Source: Dehalogenimonas sp. 4OHTPN
GTDB taxonomy: Bacteria; Chloroflexota; Dehalococcoidia; Dehalococcoidales; Dehalococcoidaceae
Assembly: GCF_040448695.1 (NCBI RefSeq)
Contig: NZ_CP159307.1
Coordinates: 682,001-746,000 of the forward strand
DNA: 64,000 bases
Direction: 5' to 3'
Below the pieces are notes generated by a model. It was not told where the DNA came from. It saw only the letters and a list, made by a program, of their open reading frames with translations, and did no database searches. The first letter of the stretch is position 1. Each line of letters starts with the position of its first letter. Positions 1 to 8,113 of the stretch are shown in pieces. The position numbers and the translations under genes were made by a program.

Positions 1-110
1 ACATTAAGGGAAACAGATATAGGTTGGATACGAAGGTCTTTTACCAACGTAAGGTTGTCATGGTGAAGAGGATGGGTACCCACGCTGAATATGAGGGGTG
101 GAAGTTCTAA
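1..110 (+). CDS. higB: HigB-type mRNA interferase toxin, C-terminal end (gene begins before the window)
   Basis: Reading from base 3, an open frame of 35 codons ends at the TAA at 108-110. It contains GNRYRL near the left edge and THAEYEG near the end, the conserved C-terminal motifs of HigB-family ribosome-dependent mRNA interferases. The missing N-terminus lies upstream of the window. The antitoxin/peptidase gene starts 13 bases downstream, which is the usual toxin-first order of HigBA modules. Family assignment is from motif recognition over a short stretch. The cut end prevents checking whether the toxin is intact. Confidence 0.75.
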   Translation, partial: IKGNRYRLDTKVFYQRKVVMVKRMGTHAEYEGWKF

Positions 111-123
111 AAGGAGGGAAGAG

Positions 124-1329
124 ATGAGCAAAGTTATAAAGAATGAAGAAGATTATGAAGGAGTGATGGTTGAGCTAGAAAGTTTGCTGGATCGAAATCC
201 CGCTCCCGGAACTTCTGACAATGAAAGGTTGGAGCTTCTCACTTTACTCGTTCGGGACTATGAATCCAAGGCTTTTCAATTTGTCCCACCAGATCCAATA
301 GAAGCAATTAAATTTAGAATGGAACAACAGAGTCTTACTCCCAGAGATCTTATTCCTTATGTCGGTAGTCGGAGCAAGGTCTCAGAAGTTCTTTCCGGGA
401 AGAGGCCGCTCACAATTTCGATGATACGAGCTCTTAATTCAGGTTTAAGAATACCGGCAAGTATTTTAATACAAGAAAAAACGCCGGATGGCTGTGATGA
501 TGTCATTGATTGGGAAAGGTTCCCTTTGAAACAGATGGTTGATTGGGGTTGGATAAATCTGCACGGGTCAGCAAGTTCAGCTCCCCCTGAGCAAATACTC
601 CCTGCCTTTCTGGCATCAGCTGGTTCGCTGCGTGCACAAGCTGTCCTTTGCCGCTCGTCGAGTCACGTTAGGTCCGCTAGGACAATGGATGATTATGCTT
701 TTACGGCCTGGGTGGCTCGGGTTCTACATCTGGCCAACAAGAGCCCGGTGAAAACCAAGTACAAACCTGGCGCCCTTTCAAGCAAATTATTAAACGAGCT
801 AGCTCGTTTAAGCAAATCAGAGAATGGACCTTTAGATGCGCGCCAATTTCTTAGAGACTTGGGGATTCACGTAATCGTTGAACGGCATTTGCCCCACACA
901 TATCTCGACGGAGCAGCTATTATGGTGGACCGGCAACATCCGGTTATTGCACTTACGCTGAGATATGACCGTGTTGATAGCTTCTGGTTCACATTGATGC
1001 ACGAACTGGCCCACATTTTACTGCACCTAGAGAATGAGGATGATGTTTACTACGACGACTTAGACATCGATGCTGAAGATGACCCGAGGGAAAGGGAGGC
1101 TAACCGCTTTGCGGGCGAGGCACTCATCCCTACCGATGCTTGGGATAAAAGTCTAGCGAAACATTTACGTTCACCACAAGCTGCGGAACATTTAGCCAAT
1201 CAGTTGGGAATTCACCCTGCCATTGTCGCTGGACGTATGCAACACGAATTCAAAGCTTATCAACTTCTGAGGAATCTCGTTGGTAATCGCCAAGTAAGGA
1301 AGTTTTTCCCTGAGGTCAATTGGAGTTAG
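124..1329 (+). CDS. HigA-like antitoxin fused to an ImmA/IrrE-type zinc metallopeptidase
   Basis: This 401-residue protein has an N-terminal HTH_XRE/HigA-like region (about 55-115, with KVSEVLSGKRPLT typical of HigA helices). Its C-terminal half carries the zinc-peptidase motif HELAH at residues 293-297 and a later acidic stretch ending EANRFAGEALIP, as in ImmA/IrrE peptidases. The start at 124 is chosen because AAGGAGGGAAGAG lies directly before it; an upstream in-frame ATG at 91 would overlap the toxin end. It should repress its own operon and neutralise the HigB toxin. The fused peptidase could destroy the antitoxin or another repressor, which is inference. It ends only a few bases before the next gene. 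Confidence 0.85.
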   Translation: MSKVIKNEEDYEGVMVELESLLDRNPAPGTSDNERLELLTLLVRDYESKAFQFVPPDPIEAIKFRMEQQSLTPRDLIPYVGSRSKVSEVLSGKRPLTISMIRALNSGLRIPASILIQEKTPDGCDDVIDWERFPLKQMVDWGWINLHGSASSAPPEQILPAFLASAGSLRAQAVLCRSSSHVRSARTMDDYAFTAWVARVLHLANKSPVKTKYKPGALSSKLLNELARLSKSENGPLDARQFLRDLGIHVIVERHLPHTYLDGAAIMVDRQHPVIALTLRYDRVDSFWFTLMHELAHILLHLENEDDVYYDDLDIDAEDDPREREANRFAGEALIPTDAWDKSLAKHLRSPQAAEHLANQLGIHPAIVAGRMQHEFKAYQLLRNLVGNRQVRKFFPEVNWS

Positions 1330-1334
1330 TAGCT

Positions 1335-2453
1335 ATGAAAAGATTCGATTCGCAACATTACGTACCAATTTTACGATGGAAGAAGGCTGAACGAACTGCT
1401 TTGGCTAGATTGTACGAGGCCGATTCAGGGTGCATAACGCCAATGATCGAAATCGTGCCGGAAAACCTAATACGTAAGGATCCCAAAGGTGAGATCGTCA
1501 ACTTAAGCCCAGAAGAGGCAATTAACAAAATAGTATCGCAAATCTCCAAGCATTGGGGGAGCAGACAACTCTATATTGACGTTGGACTTTTATCTCCGAG
1601 TGCCCTTTTCTTTGACGGAAATCATTTCCTTACGATGGTAAGTCAGCACGCTAGCACCTTGGGTTTATCATTTATACCAGTAATTAGGGTTGCGAAAGAT
1701 CAGACTTATAACTCTGCAGTCAAAGCAGTGACTCTGATACACGGCCAGGGCGCTTGTATACGATTGACCCATGAGGAGATCAAACAGCCCGAGTTGGCCA
1801 ATAAAATAGACACCTTATTGGCTTTCCTAGAAATTTCCCCCGAGAATGTTGACTTGATGATTGATTTTCAATTCGTCGGCCAAGGTCTACCTACATTCAA
1901 AACAATATACAAGGTACTGCCACACGTCGATGAATGGAGGAATCTAATTTGGGCAGGCGGTGCCTTTCCCGAAGACCTCAGTAAGTTGAAAAAGAATGAT
2001 ATTTACTGGTTGCCCCGCAATGATTGGACTTCATGGAGAGAGCAGATCGTTAGGTCCCAGTCGGGACTTCGTTTACCCATTTTTAGCGACTATACAATTC
2101 AACACCCACGATACCGTGACCTTACAGGACGACTTATGAACATAAGTGCGAGCATTCGGTATACATCCGAAAAAGACTGGGTGATCATGCGAGGCGAAAG
2201 TATTAGCGCAGAGGGCGGGCCAGGGACTAGTCAATGGCCCGCAAATGCCGCTTTGCTCTGTGAGCGCGAGGAATATTGCGGAGATGGGTTCAGCTATGGA
2301 GACAGGTACATTAAAAATGAGAGTTCTGCTTTTGACAAGCCTGGAAATGCTACCACATGGCTGTGCGCTGGCATCAATCACCACATGACGTTTGCGGTTC
2401 GGCAACTCGCCACGCTTTTCGATTCCTCAATTGTTGCCTTATCCTCGTCTTAA
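1335..2453 (+). CDS. Beta family protein (T4 beta-protein-like), possible defence gene
   Basis: The protein has 372 residues. The N-terminus has YVPILRWKKAERTAL and PMIEIVPE, the opening signature of the beta-protein family (PF14350), whose members are often found in phage-defence neighbourhoods; molecular function is not established. The ATG at 1335 is preferred over the TTG at 1320 because GGAG lies 9 bases before it. It follows the antitoxin/peptidase gene by 5 bases, so the two are probably cotranscribed. Its last 80 bases overlap the 3' end of the convergent sce7726-family gene. The C-terminus shows no recognisable catalytic motif. Confidence 0.6.
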   Translation: MKRFDSQHYVPILRWKKAERTALARLYEADSGCITPMIEIVPENLIRKDPKGEIVNLSPEEAINKIVSQISKHWGSRQLYIDVGLLSPSALFFDGNHFLTMVSQHASTLGLSFIPVIRVAKDQTYNSAVKAVTLIHGQGACIRLTHEEIKQPELANKIDTLLAFLEISPENVDLMIDFQFVGQGLPTFKTIYKVLPHVDEWRNLIWAGGAFPEDLSKLKKNDIYWLPRNDWTSWREQIVRSQSGLRLPIFSDYTIQHPRYRDLTGRLMNISASIRYTSEKDWVIMRGESISAEGGPGTSQWPANAALLCEREEYCGDGFSYGDRYIKNESSAFDKPGNATTWLCAGINHHMTFAVRQLATLFDSSIVALSSS

Positions 2454-2970
2454 GATCCTCGGGGTCAAATGCCTCAACGAGCCTGTGGTAAATAATTTTC
2501 CTGCTCTTGGAACGAACACCATCTGCAGCGTCTATCCCTTCAAGCATTGCCAATGCTTCGTTACGCCATAGCAAGGTCACAAGGGCGTTGATATCCACCG
2601 AAGGATTATTGCGTGGCGCCCTTGCACTGTTAAGTACCACCGAACCGCTTGCTTCGTTTGGTTCTGCTAGTCTGACCCCCCACCAGTCCGGGACCATTTT
2701 AAAAGCCCGACCCGCGTGACGATAACTTACAACTAGGGTCATACGATCGGCAACACTGCTGAAAACCTTAATTTGGTCCGGTAATCGCCGTAAGTTATCG
2801 AGATCACCCTTGATTTCATACCCGTGGAGCCGATGATTTACAACCGCCAAATCCAGGCGGCCCAATCCGTGCCTAATCCCCAATTCGTCAAGAACGAGAG
2901 TATTGCTGTCTCCGGCGTACTTTCTCATAAGTTCCGCTTTTAAGACAGCCCGAATGTCTTGGTCTTTCAT
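2374..2970 (-). CDS. sce7726 family protein (nuclease-like fold suspected)
   Basis: This 198-residue protein begins with MKDQDIRAVLKAEL and contains DELGIRHGLGRLDLAVVN, HGYEIKGDLDNLRRLP and PDWWGVRLAE, the conserved blocks of the sce7726 family. The pattern D-x-A-V-V followed by E-I-K resembles the D...ExK core of restriction-like nucleases, which is inference. Function is unknown in the literature I can recall. Members often sit near beta-family proteins, as here. A strong promoter lies 16 bases upstream and no ribosome binding site is visible, so the leader is very short. Confidence 0.6.
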   Translation of the reverse strand: MKDQDIRAVLKAELMRKYAGDSNTLVLDELGIRHGLGRLDLAVVNHRLHGYEIKGDLDNLRRLPDQIKVFSSVADRMTLVVSYRHAGRAFKMVPDWWGVRLAEPNEASGSVVLNSARAPRNNPSVDINALVTLLWRNEALAMLEGIDAADGVRSKSRKIIYHRLVEAFDPEDLKTRIRQQLRNRKAWRVAEPQTSCGD

Positions 2971-2985
2971 CTATTTCTTGGATTC

Positions 2986-3014
2986 ATTCTAGAACACTAT
3001 CGCACAGTTGTCAA
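2986..3014 (-). promoter_or_regulatory. Promoter of the sce7726-family gene
   Basis: On the minus strand, TTGACA (3009-3014), a 17-base spacer and TAGAAT (2986-2991) give a near-consensus sigma-70 promoter. Transcription should begin near 2979, leaving only about 9 bases before the ATG at 2970. It is back to back with the promoter at 3043-3071. Confidence 0.65.
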
Positions 3015-3042
3015 TATGTAACAACAGTTACGCACACTTATA

Positions 3043-3071
3043 TTGACTACAAGCCATAATGGCTTTAGAAT
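3043..3071 (+). promoter_or_regulatory. Promoter of the small HTH gene with an operator palindrome in its spacer
   Basis: TTGACT (3043-3048), 17 bases, then TAGAAT (3066-3071). The spacer holds a perfect inverted repeat, AAGCCAT-A-ATGGCTT (3051-3065), exactly between the two promoter boxes, where a bound repressor would block RNA polymerase. The predicted start of transcription (about 3078) coincides with the ATG of the HTH gene, so the message may be leaderless. Confidence 0.6.
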
Positions 3072-3077
3072 GAACTA

Positions 3078-3290
3078 ATGAGAACAGTTATGAACGACAA
3101 AGACATGTTGACCATCGAAGAAGTGGAGAGCGAGTTTTCCCTGAAGCGATCGACTCTATATCGATACGTTCGTCTTGGATCAATCACCCCTTACAGAAAA
3201 GCAGGGGATCGCCGATCTTATTTTAAGCGTGCAGAGATTGAGGGCCTCGTTGGATTCCATCCTCGAAAGCCAAAAGCTATCAAGGCCTAG
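3078..3290 (+). CDS. Small helix-turn-helix DNA-binding protein (excisionase/MerR-like)
   Basis: The product is 70 residues. LTIEEVESEFSLKRSTLYRYV is followed by GSITPYRKAGDRRSYF and then R-A-E-I, the pattern of HTH_17/excisionase-type winged helices. There is room for little else. The ATG at 3078 falls on the predicted transcription start; an internal ATG at 3090 is possible, and neither has a ribosome binding site. It is likely a transcriptional regulator acting on the palindrome in its own promoter and perhaps on the divergent sce7726 gene (inference). Excisionase-like proteins also mark mobile elements, but no integrase is seen nearby. Confidence 0.65.
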   Translation: MRTVMNDKDMLTIEEVESEFSLKRSTLYRYVRLGSITPYRKAGDRRSYFKRAEIEGLVGFHPRKPKAIKA

Positions 3291-3619
3291 TTGGTCACAT
3301 GGACTTACTCCAAGGCATCGAACTCCATCTCAAACACGACGGTTCTATCTGTCGGGCACCGTAGCCCACTACGTAGGACTAGAACAATAGGATCACACAT
3401 TCAAATCGAACTCAACTCGAAGGACGTCATGAACAGAGATAATCGCTAATCATGATTAATGGTATATATCGACCTTACAAATTAAAAAGTGCCGGAATTA
3501 TCTTTCTCATCTGGCGGATTTCATTATACCTAAACCGAAACGTTATCGAGACTGTCAGCTACTGTATTTTGGAAACACGACGCCGGAGAACAAACCTAGC
3601 AAAGAGTACTTCTTCACGA
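3291..3619. other. AT-rich spacer with no convincing gene
   Basis: There is no ribosome binding site, terminator hairpin or recognisable protein. One frame is open from about 3460 to 3723 (containing PKPKRYRDCQLLYFG), overlapping the start of the GIY-YIG-like gene in a different frame. I cannot assign it. It may be a decayed gene fragment. Confidence 0.4.
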
Positions 3620-3997
3620 ATGGAGTTGGAAGCACTCAAACAAGGTATAAATGTTATCCCCTGGCTGGAGCAAGCTGCTGGTGTTACCCACAGCTTCACA
3701 AGTACGACCCACGGGCCCTGTAACGTCTATATCATCTTGCTGCGTGGTATTGAACCAGACAAAAATGAATATGCTCTATATGTGGGACAGAGCGCTCGTA
3801 AACCGGAAGAAAGGTTTAAACAACATAAGGATGGTTGTAAATCAGGGGCAGGATGGGTCAGAGATTATGGCATTTGCCTGCTACCAACCTTATACGAGCA
3901 TTTAATGAATATTTCTCGCGACGAGGCGGAGAAACTTGAACAAGAAATCGCCGAAACCTTGAAATCAGCTGAAATCAAAGTGTACGGTGGACACTAA
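3620..3997 (+). CDS. GIY-YIG-like nuclease-fold protein
   Basis: The protein is 125 residues from the ATG at 3620. CNVYIILLRG and YALYVGQSARKPEERFKQH are the two strands and first helix of the GIY-YIG fold, with VY in place of IY and YVG in place of YIG. The C-terminal VYGGH ends the domain. Conserved R and E positions are present (PEERF; later DEAEKLEQE). The open frame extends upstream to 3452, but those extra 56 residues look non-coding, so an internal start is chosen; no clear ribosome binding site supports either. Role unknown: homing-endonuclease, repair or restriction functions all occur in this fold. Confidence 0.6.
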   Translation: MELEALKQGINVIPWLEQAAGVTHSFTSTTHGPCNVYIILLRGIEPDKNEYALYVGQSARKPEERFKQHKDGCKSGAGWVRDYGICLLPTLYEHLMNISRDEAEKLEQEIAETLKSAEIKVYGGH

Positions 3998-4038
3998 TAT
4001 CGACTTCTGAATCATGTTGTTATGGATACAGCAATTCT

Positions 4039-5208
4039 ATGACCGTATACTACCCCACCCACATACTACGCATCCTACTCCGACGCGGGTTGCTGATCGA
4101 TCGCCTGAAGTTTATTTTTGGTGTTGATGCCGGTGAAGTCGAACGGTTTATCATGGCGGTTTATGCGCATGGCCAGCCAGTACCCGACAGAGCGGTTTCG
4201 GCACACTTGCCAACTTTAGTCGAGAACGGATACCTGAACGTAGATGGTCCCAGCTCTCGCGGCCGATGCTCCTTCATGAACACCGTGGGGGTTAACTTTG
4301 AACTGACTTACAGATGTAATCTACGTTGCCGGCACTGCCTCCAGCAGAATATCCGCGATGATACCCGGCGGGAACTTTCCACTGAACAGGTCAAACACCT
4401 CATTCGCCAAGTTTATCTCAGTGGGCTCTGCACCGTCGGTATTAACTTTACCGGCGGTGAGGCGTTGGGACACCGGGATGACCTATTTGAAATCATGGCG
4501 TATACCGGCAGGCTAGGAATACCCTGGCGGCTCAATACCAACAGTTGGTGGGCGGGCAAGGCAGATCTGGAATTATTTGGACGGCATTTTCCTTCATCAC
4601 AGGACCTAGTGCTTTATCTCAAAGACCTGGGACTGCAGCGGTTCGCATTGAGTTTCGATGAAAGGATGGTGGACTCAAAGCGGGTCAATGACTTGTTGTG
4701 CTCCATCAGTCTTTGTGAGATGAACGACATCGACTATGAGGTAATTTTCACTGGAATCGAGAGCGCCGAGGCCAGCCGCGTCATAACGTTGATCAAAAAA
4801 GCCCTGAAATGCAACTTCCTGCCGCACCTAACCATTGTCTATAATGAGATGGTGGACGTCGGTGGGGCAATCGACTCAGCGGGCCGGCATTCGTGGCAGT
4901 CCAACTTGTCGCCATGCATGGGTACAGGCTTCTACCATCCGGCGTATTTACATATCAGCCCAGAGGGAAAGGTCAGAACCTGTATGTACGCCTCCGACGC
5001 GGCCAATGTGGGTGACGTGCGAAAAGATGACTTTATTGACCTGATCAACAGATTTCCGGGTAATGAGATCGGCCGATTTTTTACCAGCCCTGTTAAAAAG
5101 CAACAGGCGATAGCAAGGCTGACGGCGCAGGGCGCTGAAAAATACAAGGCATTGATTCATGAGTGTGCCCGAAATGCCTTCGTGGCTGGCGCGCTGGGAT
5201 CCAAATAA
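4039..5208 (+). CDS. Radical SAM protein with SPASM-like C-terminus
   Basis: The protein has 389 residues. Residues 93, 97 and 100 form the CxxxCxxC [4Fe-4S]/SAM motif within TYRCNLRCRHC, followed by NFTGGEALGH (the GGE motif). The C-terminal third has LHISPEGKVRTCMYA and later a cysteine near HECARNAF, resembling the auxiliary-cluster region of peptide-modifying SPASM enzymes. The first 80 residues form a separate N-terminal domain that could be a winged-helix or peptide-recognition element. No precursor peptide gene, transporter or peptidase is seen beside it, so the substrate is unknown. No ribosome binding site precedes the ATG. It lies at the edge of the accessory block. Confidence 0.75.
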   Translation: MTVYYPTHILRILLRRGLLIDRLKFIFGVDAGEVERFIMAVYAHGQPVPDRAVSAHLPTLVENGYLNVDGPSSRGRCSFMNTVGVNFELTYRCNLRCRHCLQQNIRDDTRRELSTEQVKHLIRQVYLSGLCTVGINFTGGEALGHRDDLFEIMAYTGRLGIPWRLNTNSWWAGKADLELFGRHFPSSQDLVLYLKDLGLQRFALSFDERMVDSKRVNDLLCSISLCEMNDIDYEVIFTGIESAEASRVITLIKKALKCNFLPHLTIVYNEMVDVGGAIDSAGRHSWQSNLSPCMGTGFYHPAYLHISPEGKVRTCMYASDAANVGDVRKDDFIDLINRFPGNEIGRFFTSPVKKQQAIARLTAQGAEKYKALIHECARNAFVAGALGSK

Positions 5209-5258
5209 AGATCGTCTAGCAGATCGGTTTCGAGTCAGCTGGCGTCCGCCAAGGGAAG

Positions 5259-5333
5259 GTTATTGAAAAGACTCTCCCCAGCCAATCTTTCTTAGTCTTC
5301 TGAGTGGTTCTCGGTATCGTCCTCTTTGGTGGA
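5259..5333. repeat. Copy A of a 75-bp direct repeat shared with the tRNA-Ala flank
   Basis: Aligned without gaps to 22630-22704, 51 of 75 bases match. The first 17 bases are identical, the last 21 have one mismatch and the middle has diverged. The final seven bases (TGGTGGA) equal the end of tRNA-Ala(CGC) at the other copy. This resembles a remnant attachment site or a scar of a tRNA flank. Confidence 0.6.
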
Positions 5334-5413
5334 ATAAGGGTGATAAGATCACACAGAATGATGCCTCAACAGGTTTCGTATCTCATCAATTGATCACCTA
5401 GATAAAGTGAACA

Positions 5414-6499
5414 TTAAGGAATGATGTTTGATAGGGTTCCACCACCGACGACAACATCGCCCTCATAAAAAACCACCGCCTGTCCTGGCGCCGGTGCAAC
5501 CTGAGGCTCTTTGAAAGTAACCCTGGTCTGTCTGGTATCAAGCGGCTCTATCCAGGCAGCAGCGGCTGGCGCGCCGGACCTGATTTGGGCGGCAGTTTCT
5601 CTGCCTGAATCGAGACGCTCAATGGAAATCCAATTAAGGCCAACAACCAAAATAACATCGCGGAAAAGTGATTCACGCCTGCCGACAATAATTGCGTTGC
5701 GCTCCGCATCTATGGCTGTCACATACCTTGGTTCTGGGCCAATCAGACCCAACCCATGGCGCTGGCCGATGGTGAAGGAGGCAATCCCGGGATGAATGCC
5801 CAGCACTCGCCCCGACTCATCGAGAATGGGGCCTGCTTCAGATCCATGGCCTAGCAGTTGCCGGTAGCCTCCGGAGACGAAGTTCTGGCTCTCAGGTTTG
5901 TCGGCTACCGTTAAGCCAAACCTCTGCGCTTTTTCACGCACCTCTTCTTTGGTCAGGTCACCAAGAGGGAAGCGAACGATTCTTAATTGCTCTTGCGATA
6001 ACCGGAATAGAAAATAAGACTGGTCTTTGCCCCGGTCGAGACCGCGTAGCAACCGATAACGGGCGGATTGCGGGTGGTATTCCACCCGGGCATAATGCCC
6101 GGTGGTAACAAAATCGAAATCGAGTCCGGAAGCCTTGGCACGGTCGATAAGCGCGCCCAACTTGATCGTCTGGTTGCATCGGACGCACGGGTTGGGTGTT
6201 CGACCGGCGCGGTATTCGGCTTCGAAATACTCAAGTATCGTCGCTTGGTATTCCTGGCTGAGATCGAACACCTCCAATCGGATGCCAAGCGTCTCGGCCA
6301 CTTTCCGGGCGTCCTCGATGTCCTCCGACTCGCCAGGGCCGTAGCAACCGTGCCTCAAACGAGTACTACCTGTCGATTCGTCGCCGCCATAGATTTTCAT
6401 CATGATTCCGGTGACTTCGTAACCGGCGTCCTTAAGCAATGCGGCGGCCACCGCCGAATCGACACCACCGCTAAGGGCAACCAGAGCTTTACGGGTCAT
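5414..6499 (-). CDS. mnmA: tRNA-specific 2-thiouridylase MnmA (TrmU)
   Basis: The product has 361 residues, the normal length. It adenylates and thiolates U34 of Lys/Glu/Gln tRNAs. The PP-loop SGGVDSAVAA is at residues 10-19, NPCVRCN has Cys105 and Cys108, and TIGQRHGLG is the usual C-terminal landmark. The second catalytic cysteine of the E. coli enzyme (SQDICF region) is not present: the stretch is SQNFVSGGY around residue 208, with Val where Cys is expected. A GCYGPGE insert (Cys52) typical of one MnmA subgroup is present. The gene follows metC by 4 bases, linking tRNA thiolation with sulfur amino-acid metabolism. Confidence 0.9.
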   Translation of the reverse strand: MTRKALVALSGGVDSAVAAALLKDAGYEVTGIMMKIYGGDESTGSTRLRHGCYGPGESEDIEDARKVAETLGIRLEVFDLSQEYQATILEYFEAEYRAGRTPNPCVRCNQTIKLGALIDRAKASGLDFDFVTTGHYARVEYHPQSARYRLLRGLDRGKDQSYFLFRLSQEQLRIVRFPLGDLTKEEVREKAQRFGLTVADKPESQNFVSGGYRQLLGHGSEAGPILDESGRVLGIHPGIASFTIGQRHGLGLIGPEPRYVTAIDAERNAIIVGRRESLFRDVILVVGLNWISIERLDSGRETAAQIRSGAPAAAAWIEPLDTRQTRVTFKEPQVAPAPGQAVVFYEGDVVVGGGTLSNIIP

Positions 6500-6503
6500 C
6501 TGA

Positions 6504-7649
6504 TCAGGCCCCGGGTTGTAGCGCCTGAGCCAGGTCGGCGGTCAGGTCATCGGTATGCTCCAGCCCCACCGACAGCCGGATCAAGCTGTCGGTGATGCCG
6601 ACGCGTTGCCGGTGTTCGGCGGACATGGAGGCATGGCTCATTGTCACTGGGTGTTCGGCCAGGGACGCCACGCCGCCCAAGGATTCGGCCAGGGCGAAGA
6701 GTCGCAAGCCTCGGAGGACTCGGCTGGCTTCTTCAAAACCGCCTTCCATCTCGAAAGAGACAACGCCGCCGAAGCCAGTCATCTGCCTTCTTGCGATCTC
6801 GTGGCCGGGGTGCTCCGGTAAACCGGGATAATAGACCTTCCTGATACCTGGTTGTTCCTTCAGGAATCGAGCAATTGCGATACTGTTCTTTTCGTGCTGC
6901 GCCATCCTTATGTGCAATGTCTCGATACCGCGCAGTACCAGCCAGGCATCGAAGGGAGCTTGAGAAACGCCCATGGCGTTGACTAGGAAGCCGACCTCCT
7001 GCGACAACTCCGGTGTGGTGGTGACGATGGCGCCGCCGACGACATCGCAGTGCCCATTCAAATACTTGGTTGTCGAATGGACAACCAAGTCGATTCCGAA
7101 AGATACCGGCTGCAGGAAAACGGGCGAGGCAAAAGTGTTGTCTAATACAGTCATGATCTTCCGCTCTTTAGCCACCGCGGCTACCATCTCGAGGTCAGTG
7201 ATGTTGAGCAGCGGGTTGGATGGCGTTTCCAACCAGATCATCCGGGTATTGGGGCGGATGGCGGCTTCCAGATCGGCGCGATTCCGGAGACAGACGAAGG
7301 AGACCTCGATGCCGAACCGGCTCATGACGCTCCGAAAAAGGCGGTACGTGCCGCCGTAGATGTCATCGCAAGAGATGATATGATCGCCAGCCTTTAGGAG
7401 ATGTAACACGGTAGTGATAGCAGCCATGCCGGTGGCACAAGCGAAGGCGGCGTGCCCGCCCTCCAGCCGGGCGATGGTGTCCTCAAGCACTTTTCGCGTT
7501 GGGTTGCCGCTACGGGTGTAGTCATAGCCCCGGGTCTTGCCGATATCCTCGAAAACGAAGGTGGACGTCTGGTAGATGGGCACCGACAGGGCGCCGTAAC
7601 AGTTATCAGGTCGAACTCCCGAATGAATGGCGGCAGTTTCGAACTCCAC
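6504..7649 (-). CDS. Cystathionine gamma-lyase/synthase-family PLP enzyme
   Basis: This 381-residue protein is a Cys/Met-metabolism fold-type I PLP enzyme. DYTRSGNPTRKVLE, ATGMAA, ETPSNPLL and VHSTTKYLNGHCDVVGG (PLP lysine in STTKY) are all present, and the length matches the family. Sequence alone does not separate cystathionine gamma-synthase, gamma-lyase and beta-lyase; the late SLGGVASLAEHP is shared by gamma-acting members. It starts with GTG, supported by AGGAGGCTTT just upstream. It is cotranscribed with mnmA and next to a cysteine-synthesis operon, so a role in Cys/Met interconversion or sulfide release is likely. Confidence 0.85.
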   Translation of the reverse strand: MEFETAAIHSGVRPDNCYGALSVPIYQTSTFVFEDIGKTRGYDYTRSGNPTRKVLEDTIARLEGGHAAFACATGMAAITTVLHLLKAGDHIISCDDIYGGTYRLFRSVMSRFGIEVSFVCLRNRADLEAAIRPNTRMIWLETPSNPLLNITDLEMVAAVAKERKIMTVLDNTFASPVFLQPVSFGIDLVVHSTTKYLNGHCDVVGGAIVTTTPELSQEVGFLVNAMGVSQAPFDAWLVLRGIETLHIRMAQHEKNSIAIARFLKEQPGIRKVYYPGLPEHPGHEIARRQMTGFGGVVSFEMEGGFEEASRVLRGLRLFALAESLGGVASLAEHPVTMSHASMSAEHRQRVGITDSLIRLSVGLEHTDDLTADLAQALQPGA

Positions 7650-7805
7650 AAAGCCTCCTTGTTATAGTCCTGGGCGATACCGCTATCATCTCGTGAGACG
7701 ACAGGATAGCTGACTGGATTTACTTCATTAATCGCTACTCAAACCGGAGGAAATCGATTAATTCAACTTGGCGAATAACGGGATTTCGAGTTGGACTGAG
7801 CGCAA

Positions 7806-8033
7806 TCAGATGAGGTTTTTCTTCACCTCAGCGTATTCTTCCCTTGAGATTTCACCTTTGGCGTATCGTTCTCGAGCGATTTCCAACGGTGTGCGAAGAT
7901 CGCTGATATATGAACCACCTCTAGTCGCCCTAGTGATTAACCAAATAACGAAGGCGACAATTCCAACCCAGAATACCACCATAAATGACATCATGAGCCA
8001 CATACCGACTCCCCAGGTGTCACCGTACCACAT
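7806..8033 (-). CDS. Small membrane protein with SHOCT domain
   Basis: The protein has 75 residues. A Trp/Met-rich N-terminus (MWYGDTWGVGMWLMM) leads into one transmembrane helix (about 15-34). The C-terminal LEIARERYAKGEISREEYAEVKKNL is a SHOCT (short C-terminal) motif. The start is fixed by a perfect AGGAGGTAAATT before the ATG. It follows lgt by 80 bases on the same strand. SHOCT proteins of this shape often accompany metal or stress loci; the precise function is unknown. Confidence 0.75.
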   Translation of the reverse strand: MWYGDTWGVGMWLMMSFMVVFWVGIVAFVIWLITRATRGGSYISDLRTPLEIARERYAKGEISREEYAEVKKNLI

Positions 8034-8113
8034 AATTTACCTCCTAAGTATTTTTTCTTCTTCGATCATTTTACCACTTCTATATTTGTCGCCGAACGGC
8101 CCGACTGATCGGA

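Noticed and set aside
3078-3290. Small HTH protein as proof of an integrated phage or ICE
   Set aside because: Excisionase-like folds also serve as plain regulators. No integrase, recombinase or structural gene is present in the window.
3452-3619. 56 extra N-terminal codons of the GIY-YIG-like protein
   Set aside because: Composition is unlike protein, there is no ribosome binding site, and the domain starts after the internal ATG at 3620.
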